NCBI GenBank assembly: GCA_002430075.1
Contig: DJBN01000004.1
Span: 1 to 14,349 of the forward strand
DNA from: Actinobacteria bacterium UBA5975
GTDB taxonomy: Bacteria; Actinomycetota; Actinomycetes; Nanopelagicales; Nanopelagicaceae
DNA length: 14,349 nucleotides
Direction: 5' to 3'
Part shown: piece after piece, positions 1 through 8,225 of the stretch
Layout: the number at the start of each line of letters is the position of its first letter
How positions within the stretch are numbered: position 1 is the first letter of the stretch
Notes under the pieces: model-generated
What the model saw: only the letters and a program-made list of their open reading frames with translations
Database searches by the model: none
Told to the model about the DNA's origin: nothing
Made by a program: the position numbers and the translations under genes

Positions 1-743
1 CAACCAGATGCGCAGTGTTCACAAGCCGATGGAGTTGAAACTAAATCAAACGGTCGAGCACGGAAACGGTAAGAGGCACCAGTCAGGGCCCCAACGGGGC
101 AGATCTGAACTGTGTTTCCTGAGAAGTATGATTTAAATGGATCGTTTTCGTAAATGCCTACTTGTTGAAGCGCGCCACGTTCGTTAAGAGTAATGAATGG
201 ATCGGATGCAATCTGTTCAGAAAAGCGAGTACATCGCGCACAAAGAACACAGCGTTCGCGATCGAGAAGTACCGAGGTTGAAATACTGATCGGCTTCTCA
301 AATGTGCGCTTATAGCCATCTAGACGTGCATCTGCACGCCCATTGCTCATAGCCTGATTCTGTAATGGGCATTCGCCACCTTTATCGCAGACTGGGCAAT
401 CTAATGGATGGTTACCCAACAACAGCTCCATCACGCCTTTTTGAGCTTTATCAGCTACTGGCGAAGTAAGTTGTGTCTTTACAATCATATTTGGTTCGAC
501 AGGAATTGTGCACGATGCTTGTGGCTTTGGAAATGCGCGGCCGTTTATTTCAATATCGACAAGACATTGGCGGCATGCACCAACAGGTTCAAGGAGCGGA
601 TGATCGCAGAAACGCGGAATTTGAATTCCAAGTTTTTCTGCTGCACGAATAACTAAAGTGCCTTTCGGAACAGAGACTTCGAATCCATCGATTACAACAG
701 TGATGAGCTCAACTGCAACTGCTGACTCTTGAGTAGTTGTCAT
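1..743 (-). CDS. nuoG: NADH-quinone oxidoreductase subunit G (NuoG), N-terminal part, truncated by window edge
   Basis: This is the iron-sulfur 'wire' subunit of the peripheral arm of complex I, passing electrons from NuoF towards NuoB. The 247 visible residues are open to the left edge. A plant-type [2Fe-2S] domain has C46, C57, C60 and C78. It is followed by the His-Cys [4Fe-4S] motif H112, C116, C119, C125 and a second [4Fe-4S] set C165, C168, C171, C215. The last visible residues include C241 and C244 (CEHC), which look like the start of the extra cluster at the head of the molybdopterin-oxidoreductase-like domain; the rest lies outside the window. The ATG at 743-741 shares its A with the TAA stop of nuoF (TAATG), so translation is probably coupled. 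The start [20 protein letters not shown] leads directly into the ferredoxin fold. Identity is firm; only the C-terminal part is unseen. Confidence 0.96.
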   Translation of the reverse strand, partial: MTTTQESAVAVELITVVIDGFEVSVPKGTLVIRAAEKLGIQIPRFCDHPLLEPVGACRQCLVDIEINGRAFPKPQASCTIPVEPNMIVKTQLTSPVADKAQKGVMELLLGNHPLDCPVCDKGGECPLQNQAMSNGRADARLDGYKRTFEKPISISTSVLLDRERCVLCARCTRFSEQIASDPFITLNERGALQQVGIYENDPFKSYFSGNTVQICPVGALTGASYRFRARPFDLVSTPSACEHCASG

Positions 744-2023
744 TAGTTCACCGCTCCTACAAAGAGAGTGGACTTGACTGGATCAAATGGGCATGCACCG
801 TTTGTTAAGTGCGCGATGTATTCATCACGGAAATATTTTATTGATGAAGTTATGGGGCTTGTTGCGCCATCGCCTAGCGCACAGAAAGAACGCCCCATGA
901 TGTTGTCGCAAAGATCGAGCAACTTTTCAAGGTCTGCCTCTGTGCCTGTTCCGTTTTCTAGATCACGCAGGATTTGAACAAGCCACCATGTGCCTTCGCG
1001 ACATGGCGTGCACTTGCCGCACGATTCGTGCTTATAGAACTCTGTCCAACGCAGCACTGCTCTTACGACGCAGGTTGTCTCATCAAAAATTTGAAGCGCT
1101 TTTGTGCCAAGCATGGAACCCGCGGCAGCTACACCTTCGTAATCTAATGGGATATCTAGGTGCTCATCTGTAAAGAGCGGAGTAGATGATCCACCTGGAG
1201 TCCAGAATTTAAGTTTGTGGCCGTTACGTATTCCGCCTGCAATCTCAAGAATTTCACGAAGAGTGATGCCGAGCGGGGCTTCAAATTGTCCTGGATTATT
1301 TACATGTCCAGAGAGTGAGTAAAGCGTTGCGCCCTTTGATTTCTCTGTACCCATTGATTGGTACCACTCTGCGCCATTATTAATAATTGCTGGAACTGAG
1401 GAGATTGATTCAACATTATTGACCACCGTTGGGCGCGCGTACAACCCAGCAATTGCAGGAAATGGCGGGCGAAGACGTGGTTGTCCGCGGAATCCTTCGA
1501 GTGAATCAAGGAGGGCTGTCTCTTCTCCGCAGATATAAGCACCTGCACCAATATGCAGGGTTAATTCAATTCCATTGCCAAGGTGTCCGGCCTTATAGGC
1601 ATCAGCAATTGCTGCGTTGACTCGGCGCACAACATGAGTGACTTCACCTCGTATATAGATAAATCCATGCTTTGCACGAATTGCATGGCAAGCGATGATG
1701 CAGCCTTCAATAAGAACGTGTGGATTTGCCATAAGAAGCGGCATATCTTTGCAGGTCCCTGGTTCGGATTCATCAGCGTTAACTACAAGGTAGTGATCTT
1801 TATCGTCACCTTTTGGAATAAATCCCCACTTCATTCCAGTTGGAAAGCCTGCGCCACCACGACCGCGAAGTCCTGAATCTTTAACAAGCTGAATGACTGC
1901 ATCAGGGTCCATTGCAAGAGCTTTTTTCGAAGCTGTATAACCGCCATTACGAGTGTATGCCTCGATGGTAAAAGAATCTTTTTCATCCCAATGAGCAGAA
2001 AGGACAGGGGTTAATTTTGACAT
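743..2023 (-). CDS. nuoF: NADH-quinone oxidoreductase subunit F (NuoF), NADH/FMN-binding
   Basis: This 426-residue subunit oxidises NADH and holds FMN and one [4Fe-4S] cluster at the tip of complex I, on the cytoplasmic side. The FMN/NADH glycine-rich stretch [16 protein letters not shown] is at residues 51-66. A second glycine-rich stretch with the NuoF signature [13 protein letters not shown] follows at 159-171. The cluster ligands are C335, C338, C341 ([11 protein letters not shown]) and C381. Length and motif order are those of complete NuoF/51-kDa proteins. The start ATG at 2023-2021 overlaps the nuoE stop by one base (TAATG), and its own stop overlaps nuoG in the same way. This fits a single co-translated module for the NADH dehydrogenase arm (E-F-G). 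Nothing appears missing or unusual. Confidence 0.98.
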   Translation of the reverse strand: MSKLTPVLSAHWDEKDSFTIEAYTRNGGYTASKKALAMDPDAVIQLVKDSGLRGRGGAGFPTGMKWGFIPKGDDKDHYLVVNADESEPGTCKDMPLLMANPHVLIEGCIIACHAIRAKHGFIYIRGEVTHVVRRVNAAIADAYKAGHLGNGIELTLHIGAGAYICGEETALLDSLEGFRGQPRLRPPFPAIAGLYARPTVVNNVESISSVPAIINNGAEWYQSMGTEKSKGATLYSLSGHVNNPGQFEAPLGITLREILEIAGGIRNGHKLKFWTPGGSSTPLFTDEHLDIPLDYEGVAAAGSMLGTKALQIFDETTCVVRAVLRWTEFYKHESCGKCTPCREGTWWLVQILRDLENGTGTEADLEKLLDLCDNIMGRSFCALGDGATSPITSSIKYFRDEYIAHLTNGACPFDPVKSTLFVGAVN

Positions 2024-2640
2024 TACTTGCCTTCCTTCGAAAGTTTTAAACCAAGTAGTGATGGTTCTCCTGCTTGCACACCTTCGCGCGCTAAACCATC
2101 ATCGAGACCCGCAAGGACTGCCGATGCCTGCTTATATGTCACAAGGTGATTTGGTCCACGAGTTGGCGCTGGAGGATTTCCTTGGCGAGCACCATCGACG
2201 AGCGCTTTGGCAGATTCGACAGTTTGATTGTCGTAGAACTCCCAGTTGGCCATCACGACAGGTGCATAATCACAAGCTGCGTTACATTCGATATGTTCAA
2301 GTGAAACTTTGCCATCTTCTGTGACGCCATCATTTTCTACGCCAAGATGCTCTTTTAAGGATGCGAATATTGCATCTCCGCCCATTACTGCACATAGAGT
2401 ATTTGTGCAGACACCTACATGGTATTCACCAACTGGCTTACGTTTGTATTGGGTATAGAAAGTAGCGACAGCTGAAACTTCAGCCGTTGCTATTTCGAGT
2501 AATTCTGAAATGGTCTCGATACCTTCGTGGGTAACGTAACCAGAAATTGATTGCACATAGTGAAGCAAAGGCATGATTGCCGAACGGCTACGTGGGTAGC
2601 GTTTAATGATTGTCTGCATCAGATCGCGATCGTGAGTCAT
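2023..2640 (-). CDS. nuoE: NADH-quinone oxidoreductase subunit E (NuoE), [2Fe-2S] thioredoxin-like
   Basis: NuoE is the 24-kDa-type subunit that sits on NuoF and carries the [2Fe-2S] cluster N1a. It has an N-terminal helical part, residues 1-65, including IMPLLHYVQSISGYV and the helix around EVSAVATFYTQY. A thioredoxin-like ferredoxin domain follows with ligands C78, C83, C119 and C123 (C-x4-C and C-x3-C spacing). Its length, 205 residues, exceeds minimal NuoE proteins of about 160. Residues from about 150 on form a tail rich in Gly, Ala and Pro without recognised motifs; extended NuoE tails are known in actinobacteria. The start at 2640-2638 overlaps the nuoD stop by one base (TAATG). Identification is secure. 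Confidence 0.97.
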   Translation of the reverse strand: MTHDRDLMQTIIKRYPRSRSAIMPLLHYVQSISGYVTHEGIETISELLEIATAEVSAVATFYTQYKRKPVGEYHVGVCTNTLCAVMGGDAIFASLKEHLGVENDGVTEDGKVSLEHIECNAACDYAPVVMANWEFYDNQTVESAKALVDGARQGNPPAPTRGPNHLVTYKQASAVLAGLDDGLAREGVQAGEPSLLGLKLSKEGK

Positions 2641-3980
2641 TAGCGGTCAACTCCTCCCATCACGGGATCGATAGATGCAACTGCACCAATAATGTCGGCA
2701 ATCATTCCACCTTCGCTCATTGCAGATGTTGCTTGCAAATTATTAAATGAGGGCTCCCGAAAGTGCACACGGTAAGGGCGAGTTCCACCGTCAGAGACAA
2801 CGTGAGCAGCAAGTTCGCCACGTGGTGATTCAACCGCTGCATAAACTTCGCCGGCCGGAACTCTGAATCCTTCGGTTACAAGCTTGAAGTGGTGGATAAG
2901 TGACTCCATTGAAGATCCCATAATTTCGCGGATATGTTCAAGTGAGTTTCCAAGTCCATCTGCGCCAAGTGCCAACTGCGCCGGCCATGCAATCTTCTTA
3001 TCGGCAACCATTACAGGTTGGCCTTCGAGCTTATCGAGCTTATCTGCAGCTTGTTCGATGATGCGAAGTGATTGTTCAAGTTCTGCCATGCGCACTAAGA
3101 ATCGGCCATACACATCTGCAGTATCTGCTGTGATTACATCGAATTCATAATCTTCATAACCGCAGTAAGGTTGCATTTTTCGTAGATCCCAAGGTAAACC
3201 TGCTGAACGCAGTACTGGTCCTGTAATTCCAAGTGTTGTGCAACCCGCGAGATCTAGATAGCCAATCCCTTCAGTGCGTTTCATCCAAATCGTATTGCCG
3301 ATCAGTAATCGTGCATTGTCTTCAAAGTTCTTACGTAGAGTCTTTACTACCTCCCGTAGCTTTATAGTCATCCCAGCAGGCAAGTCTTGTGAAACTCCAC
3401 CGGGGCGTACATAGGCCATATTCATGCGCAGGCCAGTTATTTCTTCAAAGGTATCAAGAATAATTTCACGATCGCGGAATGCAAAGAACATTGGACCCAT
3501 TGCGCCAAGTTCAAGCGCACCGGTTCCGAGTGCGACCATATGTGATGAAATACGGTTGAGCTCCATCATTAATACACGAATCACTGATGCGCGCTCAGGT
3601 ACATCATCTGTTATCCCTAGAAGTTTTTCAACTGCCAAGCAATAAGCGGTTTCATTAAAGATTGGCGCAAGGTAATCCATACGTGTTGCGAAGGTGACTG
3701 CCTGTGTCCAGTTACGGTATTCAATATTTTTTTCAATACCTGTGTGAAGGTAGCCGATACCTGTGCGAACTTCAGTAACAGTCTCACCTTCAAGTTCAAG
3801 GACTAGACGTAATACTCCGTGAGTAGATGGGTGCTGAGGACCCATATTGACAATGATGCGCTCTTCTTTTGATTCTCCAATTTCAGAGACAAGTGAATCC
3901 CAATCTCCTCCGGTTACAGAAAAGACTGTGCCTTCGGTAGTTTCGCGGGAAGAAGCATAAGGATCAAAAGCAGGTGTCAT
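2640..3980 (-). CDS. nuoD: NADH-quinone oxidoreductase subunit D (NuoD), 49-kDa-type
   Basis: NuoD is the 49-kDa subunit, related to [NiFe]-hydrogenase large subunits, that forms the quinone-reaction chamber together with NuoB at the membrane interface. The 446-residue protein contains the signature [15 protein letters not shown] at about 45-59, with the loop histidines H50 and H54. [11 protein letters not shown] at 74-84 contains the tyrosine (Y77) that lines the quinone site in the family. [10 protein letters not shown] and the C-terminal [11 protein letters not shown] are also typical. No hydrogenase Cys ligands for Ni-Fe are present, as expected. About 40 residues precede the conserved core, matching the N-terminal extension I recall in mycobacterial NuoD. 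The ATG overlaps the nuoC stop by four bases (ATGA at 3980-3977). This is the best-conserved protein of the window. Confidence 0.98.
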   Translation of the reverse strand: MTPAFDPYASSRETTEGTVFSVTGGDWDSLVSEIGESKEERIIVNMGPQHPSTHGVLRLVLELEGETVTEVRTGIGYLHTGIEKNIEYRNWTQAVTFATRMDYLAPIFNETAYCLAVEKLLGITDDVPERASVIRVLMMELNRISSHMVALGTGALELGAMGPMFFAFRDREIILDTFEEITGLRMNMAYVRPGGVSQDLPAGMTIKLREVVKTLRKNFEDNARLLIGNTIWMKRTEGIGYLDLAGCTTLGITGPVLRSAGLPWDLRKMQPYCGYEDYEFDVITADTADVYGRFLVRMAELEQSLRIIEQAADKLDKLEGQPVMVADKKIAWPAQLALGADGLGNSLEHIREIMGSSMESLIHHFKLVTEGFRVPAGEVYAAVESPRGELAAHVVSDGGTRPYRVHFREPSFNNLQATSAMSEGGMIADIIGAVASIDPVMGGVDR

Positions 3981-4612
3981 CGGTAGCTCCTGCGATCTGA
4001 AGGTGCCGGAATTGTTGCACCCTTGTACTCGACAGCGATTCCGCCCAGCGGGTAATCCTTACGTTGTGGGTGACCATCCCAATCATCGGGCATCAAAATT
4101 CTTGTGAGCCCTGGGTGACCATCAAAGATGATTCCAAACATGTCGAATGTTTCGCGTTCATGCCAATTATTTCCAGCCCAGACTTCTACAAGAGATGGGA
4201 TATGAGGATCGATTTCTGAGGTTGCAACTTCCAAACGAACTCGTTGATTTTTAGTCATTGAAAGGAGTGGGTAAAGCGCAACAAGTTCAGCACCTGTGCG
4301 TTCTGGGTAATGGACTCCTGAGACACCCATGCACATTTCGAATGTCAGTTTGTCGCGCATGATAAATGCAACTTCGAGCAAACGAGATTTTTTAATATGC
4401 AAGGTGAGCTCGCCGCGATCAACAACAACTCGAGTAATAGCATCTGCAAAATCAGGATATGCACGCTCTAAATCATCGGCAACGTCATCAAAGTAGCTGC
4501 CATATGGTCGTTGTGTAGAGCCAATGAGTTCTTGGGTACGGACTAGGCCGCCATAACCTGACGTGTCGCCAGTGCCATCTGCACCGAACATCCCCTTTTG
4601 ATCTGAATCCAT
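3977..4612 (-). CDS. nuoC: NADH-quinone oxidoreductase subunit C (NuoC), 30-kDa-type
   Basis: NuoC is a 30-kDa-type structural subunit of the connecting part of complex I; it holds no cofactor. The family signature lies at residues 149-190: [19 protein letters not shown], then [20 protein letters not shown], then LGG. Residues 1-40 are a low-complexity Gly/Asp/Ser-rich leader with no counterpart in minimal NuoC proteins. The 211-residue length is otherwise normal for a free-standing NuoC (not fused to NuoD). The start ATG at 4612-4610 directly follows the nuoB TAA with no gap (TAAATG), and no strong ribosome binding site is seen. Translation is therefore probably coupled to nuoB. Its stop overlaps the nuoD start by four bases. 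Confidence 0.96.
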   Translation of the reverse strand: MDSDQKGMFGADGTGDTSGYGGLVRTQELIGSTQRPYGSYFDDVADDLERAYPDFADAITRVVVDRGELTLHIKKSRLLEVAFIMRDKLTFEMCMGVSGVHYPERTGAELVALYPLLSMTKNQRVRLEVATSEIDPHIPSLVEVWAGNNWHERETFDMFGIIFDGHPGLTRILMPDDWDGHPQRKDYPLGGIAVEYKGATIPAPSDRRSYR

Positions 4613-5170
4613 TTACGCCAACAAACCCTTCATAGAGATAGTCGGCTTTGCATTCAGAGCTGCAAGTTCAACCTCTTTAATGATTGCTTCGCGGTTAGGG
4701 CCAAGCTTGGTATCGCCAATAAGAGTGTGTAGCTTGATGATTGCATCCATTAACTGCTCTGGTCGTGGTGGACAACCTGGAAGGTAGATATCTACGGGGA
4801 CTATGTGATCGACGCCTTGGACGATTGCATAATTGTTAAACATGCCACCTGATGAAGCACATGCACCCATTGAGATAACCCACTTTGGGGCTGTCATTTG
4901 ATCATAAATCTGACGAAGTACAGGGGCCATCTTCTGTGAAACTCGGCCGGCAACAATCATAAGATCTGCTTGACGAGGAGATGCTGAAAAACGTTCCATT
5001 CCAAAACGAGAAATATCATGTTTTGGCGCTGAACCAAGGGCCATCATTTCAATCGCACAACATGCAAGGCCGAAAGTTGCGGGCCAGAGTGAACTCTTGC
5101 GCATATATCCTGCAAGACTTTCAACAGTTGAAAGCAAAACTCCACTTGGTAACTTATCTTCTAGGCCCAC
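4613..5170 (-). CDS. nuoB: NADH-quinone oxidoreductase subunit B (NuoB), cluster N2 subunit; GTG start
   Basis: NuoB carries the terminal [4Fe-4S] cluster N2, which hands electrons to quinone in the chamber shared with NuoD. Starting from GTG at 5170-5168 gives a 185-residue protein, [17 protein letters not shown]..., the usual NuoB beginning. Cluster ligands are the tandem C37-C38 (LACCAIEMM), C104 (GACASSGG) and C133 (PGCPPRP). I chose this GTG over the longer open frame up to 5287 for three reasons. The extra 39 residues overlap nuoA by 80 bases and look like nothing in the family. An AAAGGAG ribosome binding site sits 8 bases before the GTG. The resulting length matches mycobacterial NuoB (184 as I recall). 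A 37-base spacer separates it from nuoA, the only real gap inside the nuo run. Confidence 0.95.
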   Translation of the reverse strand: MGLEDKLPSGVLLSTVESLAGYMRKSSLWPATFGLACCAIEMMALGSAPKHDISRFGMERFSASPRQADLMIVAGRVSQKMAPVLRQIYDQMTAPKWVISMGACASSGGMFNNYAIVQGVDHIVPVDIYLPGCPPRPEQLMDAIIKLHTLIGDTKLGPNREAIIKEVELAALNAKPTISMKGLLA

Positions 5171-5207
5171 TAGATTAACTCCTTTAACGCTTTCAGCTCC
5201 ATCATTA
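5171..5207 (-). promoter_or_regulatory. nuoA-nuoB spacer with strong ribosome binding site for nuoB
   Basis: The 37-base gap after the nuoA stop contains AAAGGAG (reverse strand, 5185-5179), followed by eight bases and the GTG start of nuoB at 5170. It is the clearest Shine-Dalgarno sequence in the nuo run. It decides the nuoB start against the longer in-frame alternative beginning at 5287. Confidence 0.75.
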
Positions 5208-5573
5208 TTAATCCCATTCCAATCCGCCGCGACGCCATACATATGCGTATGCAACGAAGACTGTTCCGATAAATATTGCCATCTCAATTAATCCAAATAA
5301 ACCAAGCTGGTCGAATGTGACCGCCCATGGGTAGAGGAAAACTATTTCAATATCAAAGACGATAAAGAGCATTGCGGTAAGAAAGTACTTCACTGGGAAT
5401 CGTCCGCCATGCATTGCCTGTGGTGAAGGTTCGATTCCACACTCGTATGCCTCAAGCTTTGCTCTGTTATATCGAGCAGGTCCTGTGACCGCAGCGATTC
5501 CGACTGAAAAGGCGGCAAACCCAAAACCAATGGCAAATAAGACCAAGATCGGAATGTATGGGTTTGAACTCAT
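5208..5573 (-). CDS. nuoA: NADH-quinone oxidoreductase subunit A (NuoA), membrane subunit
   Basis: NuoA is a small membrane subunit that helps anchor the peripheral arm and shape the quinone entry region of complex I. Its 121 residues show three hydrophobic segments, at about 7-30, 63-82 and 91-113. This is the family topology. The conserved loop motif YECG is at 43-46 between segments 1 and 2, and [11 protein letters not shown] at 73-83 places the membrane acidic residues D74 and E76 in segment 2. The stop TAA is at 5210-5208. It is the first gene of the nuo run. It begins 39 bases downstream of menG in the same direction, so it could be read from its own promoter or from menG. Before the ATG there is only a modest AGGA 8-10 bases upstream. 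Confidence 0.97.
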   Translation of the reverse strand: MSSNPYIPILVLFAIGFGFAAFSVGIAAVTGPARYNRAKLEAYECGIEPSPQAMHGGRFPVKYFLTAMLFIVFDIEIVFLYPWAVTFDQLGLFGLIEMAIFIGTVFVAYAYVWRRGGLEWD

Positions 5574-5612
5574 GAATGAAATCCTAAGCCGTTATACATG
5601 GCAATCAGACCG
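5574..5612 (-). promoter_or_regulatory. Candidate -10 element for the nuo operon in the menG-nuoA gap
   Basis: Reading the reverse strand, TATAAC lies at 5596-5591 and is directly preceded by TG, a five-of-six match to TATAAT. Its expected start of transcription is near 5584, giving an 11-base leader before the nuoA ATG. I see no convincing -35 hexamer 16-18 bases upstream. It is the best promoter-like signal between menG and nuoA, but the genes could equally be one transcript. Confidence 0.3.
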
Positions 5613-6305
5613 TTAGGGCTTGCGGGCATTGTGAACTGCGACAACTCCACCCGTGAGATTGACCCAAGAGACATCAACCCAACCAGCTTCTTCAATTTTG
5701 GCAGCGAGCGCCTGCTGATTAGGCCAGGCGCGGATCGATTCGGCCAAGTAGATATAGGCATCGGGATTGGAAGAGGTCTTGCTGGCTACCCATGGCAGAG
5801 CTCTCATGAGGTAATTGGTATAAATAGTACGAAACGGACGCCATGTGGGGCTAGAGAACTCAGCAATCACCAAGTTGCCCCCAGATTTGACCACTCTGAG
5901 CATTTCAGCCAGAGCGCGCTCGGTATTTTGAGTATTGCGAAGGCCGAAGGAGATCGTCGCGATATCGAACTCGCCATCTTTGAAGGGGAGATTGAGAGCA
6001 TCGGCCTTGGTGAAGGCAAGGTGCGGGCGGGCTTTGCGGCCTGCGGCCAGCATCCCCTCGCTGAAATCTGCAGGAATGACATCTGCGCCAGCTGCGGCCA
6101 AAGGTTCCGAACTTGAGCCAGTACCAGCGGCCAAATCCAGAATCTTCATCCCAGCGTGAGGGGCAATTACCTTCGTCGTGGCCCTTCGCCATGCCTTTGT
6201 CCGCCCAAGGCTGAGCAAATCATTGACGAGGTCATAGCGCTTTGCGACTCCATCGAACATCGCCGCAACTTCGTCGGGGTTCTTATCCATACCGGCGCGT
6301 GACAT
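5613..6305 (-). CDS. menG: Demethylmenaquinone methyltransferase (MenG/UbiE family)
   Basis: This enzyme performs the last step of menaquinone synthesis, SAM-dependent C-methylation of demethylmenaquinone. From ATG 6305-6303 it is 230 residues. FDGVAKRYDLVN at 17-28 and motif I for SAM, LDLAAGTGS, at 56-64 are visible. SFGLRN at 119-124 and PDAYIYLAESIRAWP at 181-195 are UbiE/MenG signatures. The start was chosen because MSRAGMDKNP matches the start I recall for mycobacterial MenG, with AGAGAG about 9 bases before. Alternatives are ATG at 6311 and TTG at 6341, which add 2 or 12 residues lacking family resemblance. The gene lies just upstream of nuoA in the same direction and diverges from bioY. 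Parts of the gene are strikingly GC-rich next to its neighbours. A ubiquinone role is unlikely given the full menaquinone gene set alongside. Confidence 0.93.
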   Translation of the reverse strand: MSRAGMDKNPDEVAAMFDGVAKRYDLVNDLLSLGRTKAWRRATTKVIAPHAGMKILDLAAGTGSSSEPLAAAGADVIPADFSEGMLAAGRKARPHLAFTKADALNLPFKDGEFDIATISFGLRNTQNTERALAEMLRVVKSGGNLVIAEFSSPTWRPFRTIYTNYLMRALPWVASKTSSNPDAYIYLAESIRAWPNQQALAAKIEEAGWVDVSWVNLTGGVVAVHNARKP

Positions 6306-6381
6306 GCACATATTCTCTCTGAGAGTAGGCTCTGCGCACAACTTGTAAAGAAGAACGTTCTAACTTGAGAGAGGTTTGATG
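6306..6381. promoter_or_regulatory. Divergent menG/bioY regulatory region with 10-bp palindrome
   Basis: About 75 bases separate the two start codons. A perfect 10-base palindrome, AGAACGTTCT, lies at 6352-6361. On the minus strand a possible -35 TTTACA (6350-6345) and -10 TACTCT (6327-6322) are 17 bases apart and could serve menG; the palindrome directly abuts this -35. On the plus strand GAGAGG at 6369-6374 is the ribosome binding site for bioY. The palindrome's GAAC/GTTC half-sites resemble those of several helix-turn-helix repressors (BioQ-like and LexA-like), but the spacing fits neither closely. The operator idea is an inference. Confidence 0.35.
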
Positions 6382-6981
6382 ATGTCTATCCAATCAGGGT
6401 CCTTGCGGGCAACTGTATTTCCGCACAGCACCGTACTCACAGAAGCCCTCTTTGTCGTTGGTGGCGTTGGATTTATCGCAGCTCTTGCTCAGGTTGCGCT
6501 GCCGGTGCCAGGTTCACCTGTTCCTGTAACGGGTCAGACTCTCGCAGTTCTACTTATTGGAACTACCTATGGCGCTCGCCTCGGATTGATGACTTTTGCG
6601 ACCTACCTTTTGGCAGGAATTGCGGGTGCACCACTTTTTGCACCATCTGCTACATCTGCAAACCATGGTTTAGATCGCATCATGGGAGCAACTGGTGGTT
6701 ATCTCATTGGAATGCTCATTGCTTCGCTAGTCCTTGGATATCTTGCAGATAGAAAAGCAGATCAAAAATTTAAGACTTCATTTGCAGCTCTCCTACTTGG
6801 AGATCTCATTATCTTTACATTCGGCCTAGCCTGGCTGCATACATCATTGAACCTTTCGTGGTCTGCAACTATTGCAGCAGGGTTAACTCCATTCATTCTT
6901 GGGGAAGTATTAAAGATTGCAATCACAGCGACTTCGCTTCCCCTTGTTTGGCGAAAAATTTCACGCACACTTAATCAATAA
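6382..6981 (+). CDS. bioY: Biotin transporter BioY (ECF substrate-binding S-component)
   Basis: BioY is the membrane S-component that binds and imports biotin, alone or with an energy-coupling (ECF) module. The 199-residue protein is strongly hydrophobic, with about six membrane segments. It carries the family motif PVPVTGQTLAVLL (46-58) and conserved glycines in GATGGYLIGM (102-111). The start is one of three stacked codons, TTG 6376, ATG 6379 and ATG 6382. GAGAGG at 6369-6374 lies 7 bases before the last, which I prefer; the others only add one or two Met residues. The stop TAA touches the ATG of menF with no gap, so the two are probably co-transcribed. No BioM/BioN energising proteins and no biotin synthesis genes are in view. 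Biotin import suggests the cell takes up biotin; whether it can also make it is unknown. Confidence 0.9.
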   Translation: MSIQSGSLRATVFPHSTVLTEALFVVGGVGFIAALAQVALPVPGSPVPVTGQTLAVLLIGTTYGARLGLMTFATYLLAGIAGAPLFAPSATSANHGLDRIMGATGGYLIGMLIASLVLGYLADRKADQKFKTSFAALLLGDLIIFTFGLAWLHTSLNLSWSATIAAGLTPFILGEVLKIAITATSLPLVWRKISRTLNQ

Positions 6982-8205
6982 ATGTCCCCCCTCGTTCCTG
7001 TCACCACACATCGCAGTGGTACGCACCTGCCACTTTTAGAGCTACTTCCTGATAACTCTCCCGTGTCTTGGGTGCGTGGCAATGAGGGACTTGTTGGTTG
7101 GGGAATCTATGCAAGAACTACCGTCACTGGTCGTGATCGTTTTGAAAAAGCTAGAGAATGGTGGCACCAACAGTTAGAAACTTTCTCTATAGATAATGCT
7201 GTCCACGCAAGCGGTACCGGCCCAGTTCTATTTACCTCATTCTCTTTCGACCGTAATAATGAATCAGTTCTTATAATTCCTAAAGTAATAGTGGGGCAGA
7301 AAAATGCAGAGTCTTGGATTACGTGGATTGGCGATTCACAACAACCCCAGCTAGTCGATACTCCTTTAAGTATTTCTCAAGGCGAAATTACCTACAGCGA
7401 TGGCAGTATTTCGACCACCGAGTGGACTGAACGTGTAGCTGAAGCAATCAAGCGAATAGATGAATCTGCCGTAGATAAAGTTGTTTTAGCTCGAGATCTT
7501 CGTGGAACTTCAACTATAGATATTGATGCGCGTGCAATTTTAAAGAAGTTAGCTCTCGAATACCCCTCAACATGGACTTTCTCTGTTGATGGATTGGTTG
7601 GAGCAACACCCGAACTATTACTTAGACTCTCTCGTGGAATGGTGACTTCTCGCGTACTCGCAGGAACTATTCCTAAGACCGGTGATGACGAAAAAGATTT
7701 AGCGCTTGCTGCATCCCTAGCTCGGTCTTCAAAAGATTTAGAGGAACACGAATACGCAGTTCGATCTGTGGCCGAAGCTCTCGAACCATTCTGTACATCA
7801 ACAAATGTTCCCGAGTCTCCATTTGTCTTGCACTTAGCAAATGTCATGCACCTTGCAACAGATGTCACTGGTGCACTAATCGAATCTAAAGTACGTGTTG
7901 ATGCATTCTCGTTATTGCAAAGTCTTCATCCATCGGCTGCGGTCTGTGGAACTCCTAGAAACGTTGCCTTCGATATTATCGATGAGATTGAAGGCATGGA
8001 TCGAGGACGATATGCAGGTCCCGTTGGTTGGATAGATGCCAAGGGCGATGGGGAACTTGGAATTGCCTTACGTTCGGGACAGATTCTAGGCAGAGAAATT
8101 CGTATCTTTGCAGGATGCGGAATTGTTTCTGGTTCAGATCCCGAAAAAGAGCTAGAAGAGAGCGCTGCAAAAATGTTAGCAATGCGCTCTGCGCTACAGC
8201 TTTAA
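6982..8205 (+). CDS. menF: Isochorismate synthase (MenF/EntC/DhbC family)
   Basis: The enzyme converts chorismate to isochorismate, the entry step of menaquinone synthesis. The 407-residue protein has the chorismate-binding fold in its C-terminal two thirds. The putative general base K166 is in DKVVLAR and the acid E211 in GATPELLL. SRVLAGTIPKT is at 223-233 and the Mg-binding SSKDLEEH at 249-256. CGTPRNVA is at 322-329 and GCGIVSGSDPEKELEES at 378-394. The Lys in KVVLAR together with the menaquinone neighbourhood argues for isochorismate synthase rather than anthranilate or aminodeoxychorismate synthase. A salicylate synthase would be longer and lies in a siderophore context, which is absent here. 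The ATG follows the bioY stop with no gap and no clear ribosome binding site, implying coupled translation. It faces menD end to end. Confidence 0.93.
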   Translation: MSPLVPVTTHRSGTHLPLLELLPDNSPVSWVRGNEGLVGWGIYARTTVTGRDRFEKAREWWHQQLETFSIDNAVHASGTGPVLFTSFSFDRNNESVLIIPKVIVGQKNAESWITWIGDSQQPQLVDTPLSISQGEITYSDGSISTTEWTERVAEAIKRIDESAVDKVVLARDLRGTSTIDIDARAILKKLALEYPSTWTFSVDGLVGATPELLLRLSRGMVTSRVLAGTIPKTGDDEKDLALAASLARSSKDLEEHEYAVRSVAEALEPFCTSTNVPESPFVLHLANVMHLATDVTGALIESKVRVDAFSLLQSLHPSAAVCGTPRNVAFDIIDEIEGMDRGRYAGPVGWIDAKGDGELGIALRSGQILGREIRIFAGCGIVSGSDPEKELEESAAKMLAMRSALQL

Positions 8206-8225
8206 TTAGTCAAGCGCTTTTACAG
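8206..8225. other. Convergent menF/menD junction
   Basis: Only 20 bases separate the two stop codons. An 8-base palindrome AAGCGCTT at 8212-8219 is followed by TTT. GCGCTACAGCT (8191-8201) recurs with a three-base insertion at 8214-8227 as a short imperfect direct repeat. I see no stem long enough for a confident two-way terminator, so transcripts may run into each other. Confidence 0.3.

Noticed and set aside
5598..6116. 172-codon plus-strand frame opposite menG
   Set aside because: MenG motifs are complete on the other strand. The antisense frame probably stays open because menG is GC-rich; it has no recognisable domain.
7392..7868. 158-codon minus-strand frame inside menF
   Set aside because: It is antisense to the core catalytic region of menF, with a biased Ser/Arg composition and no motif.
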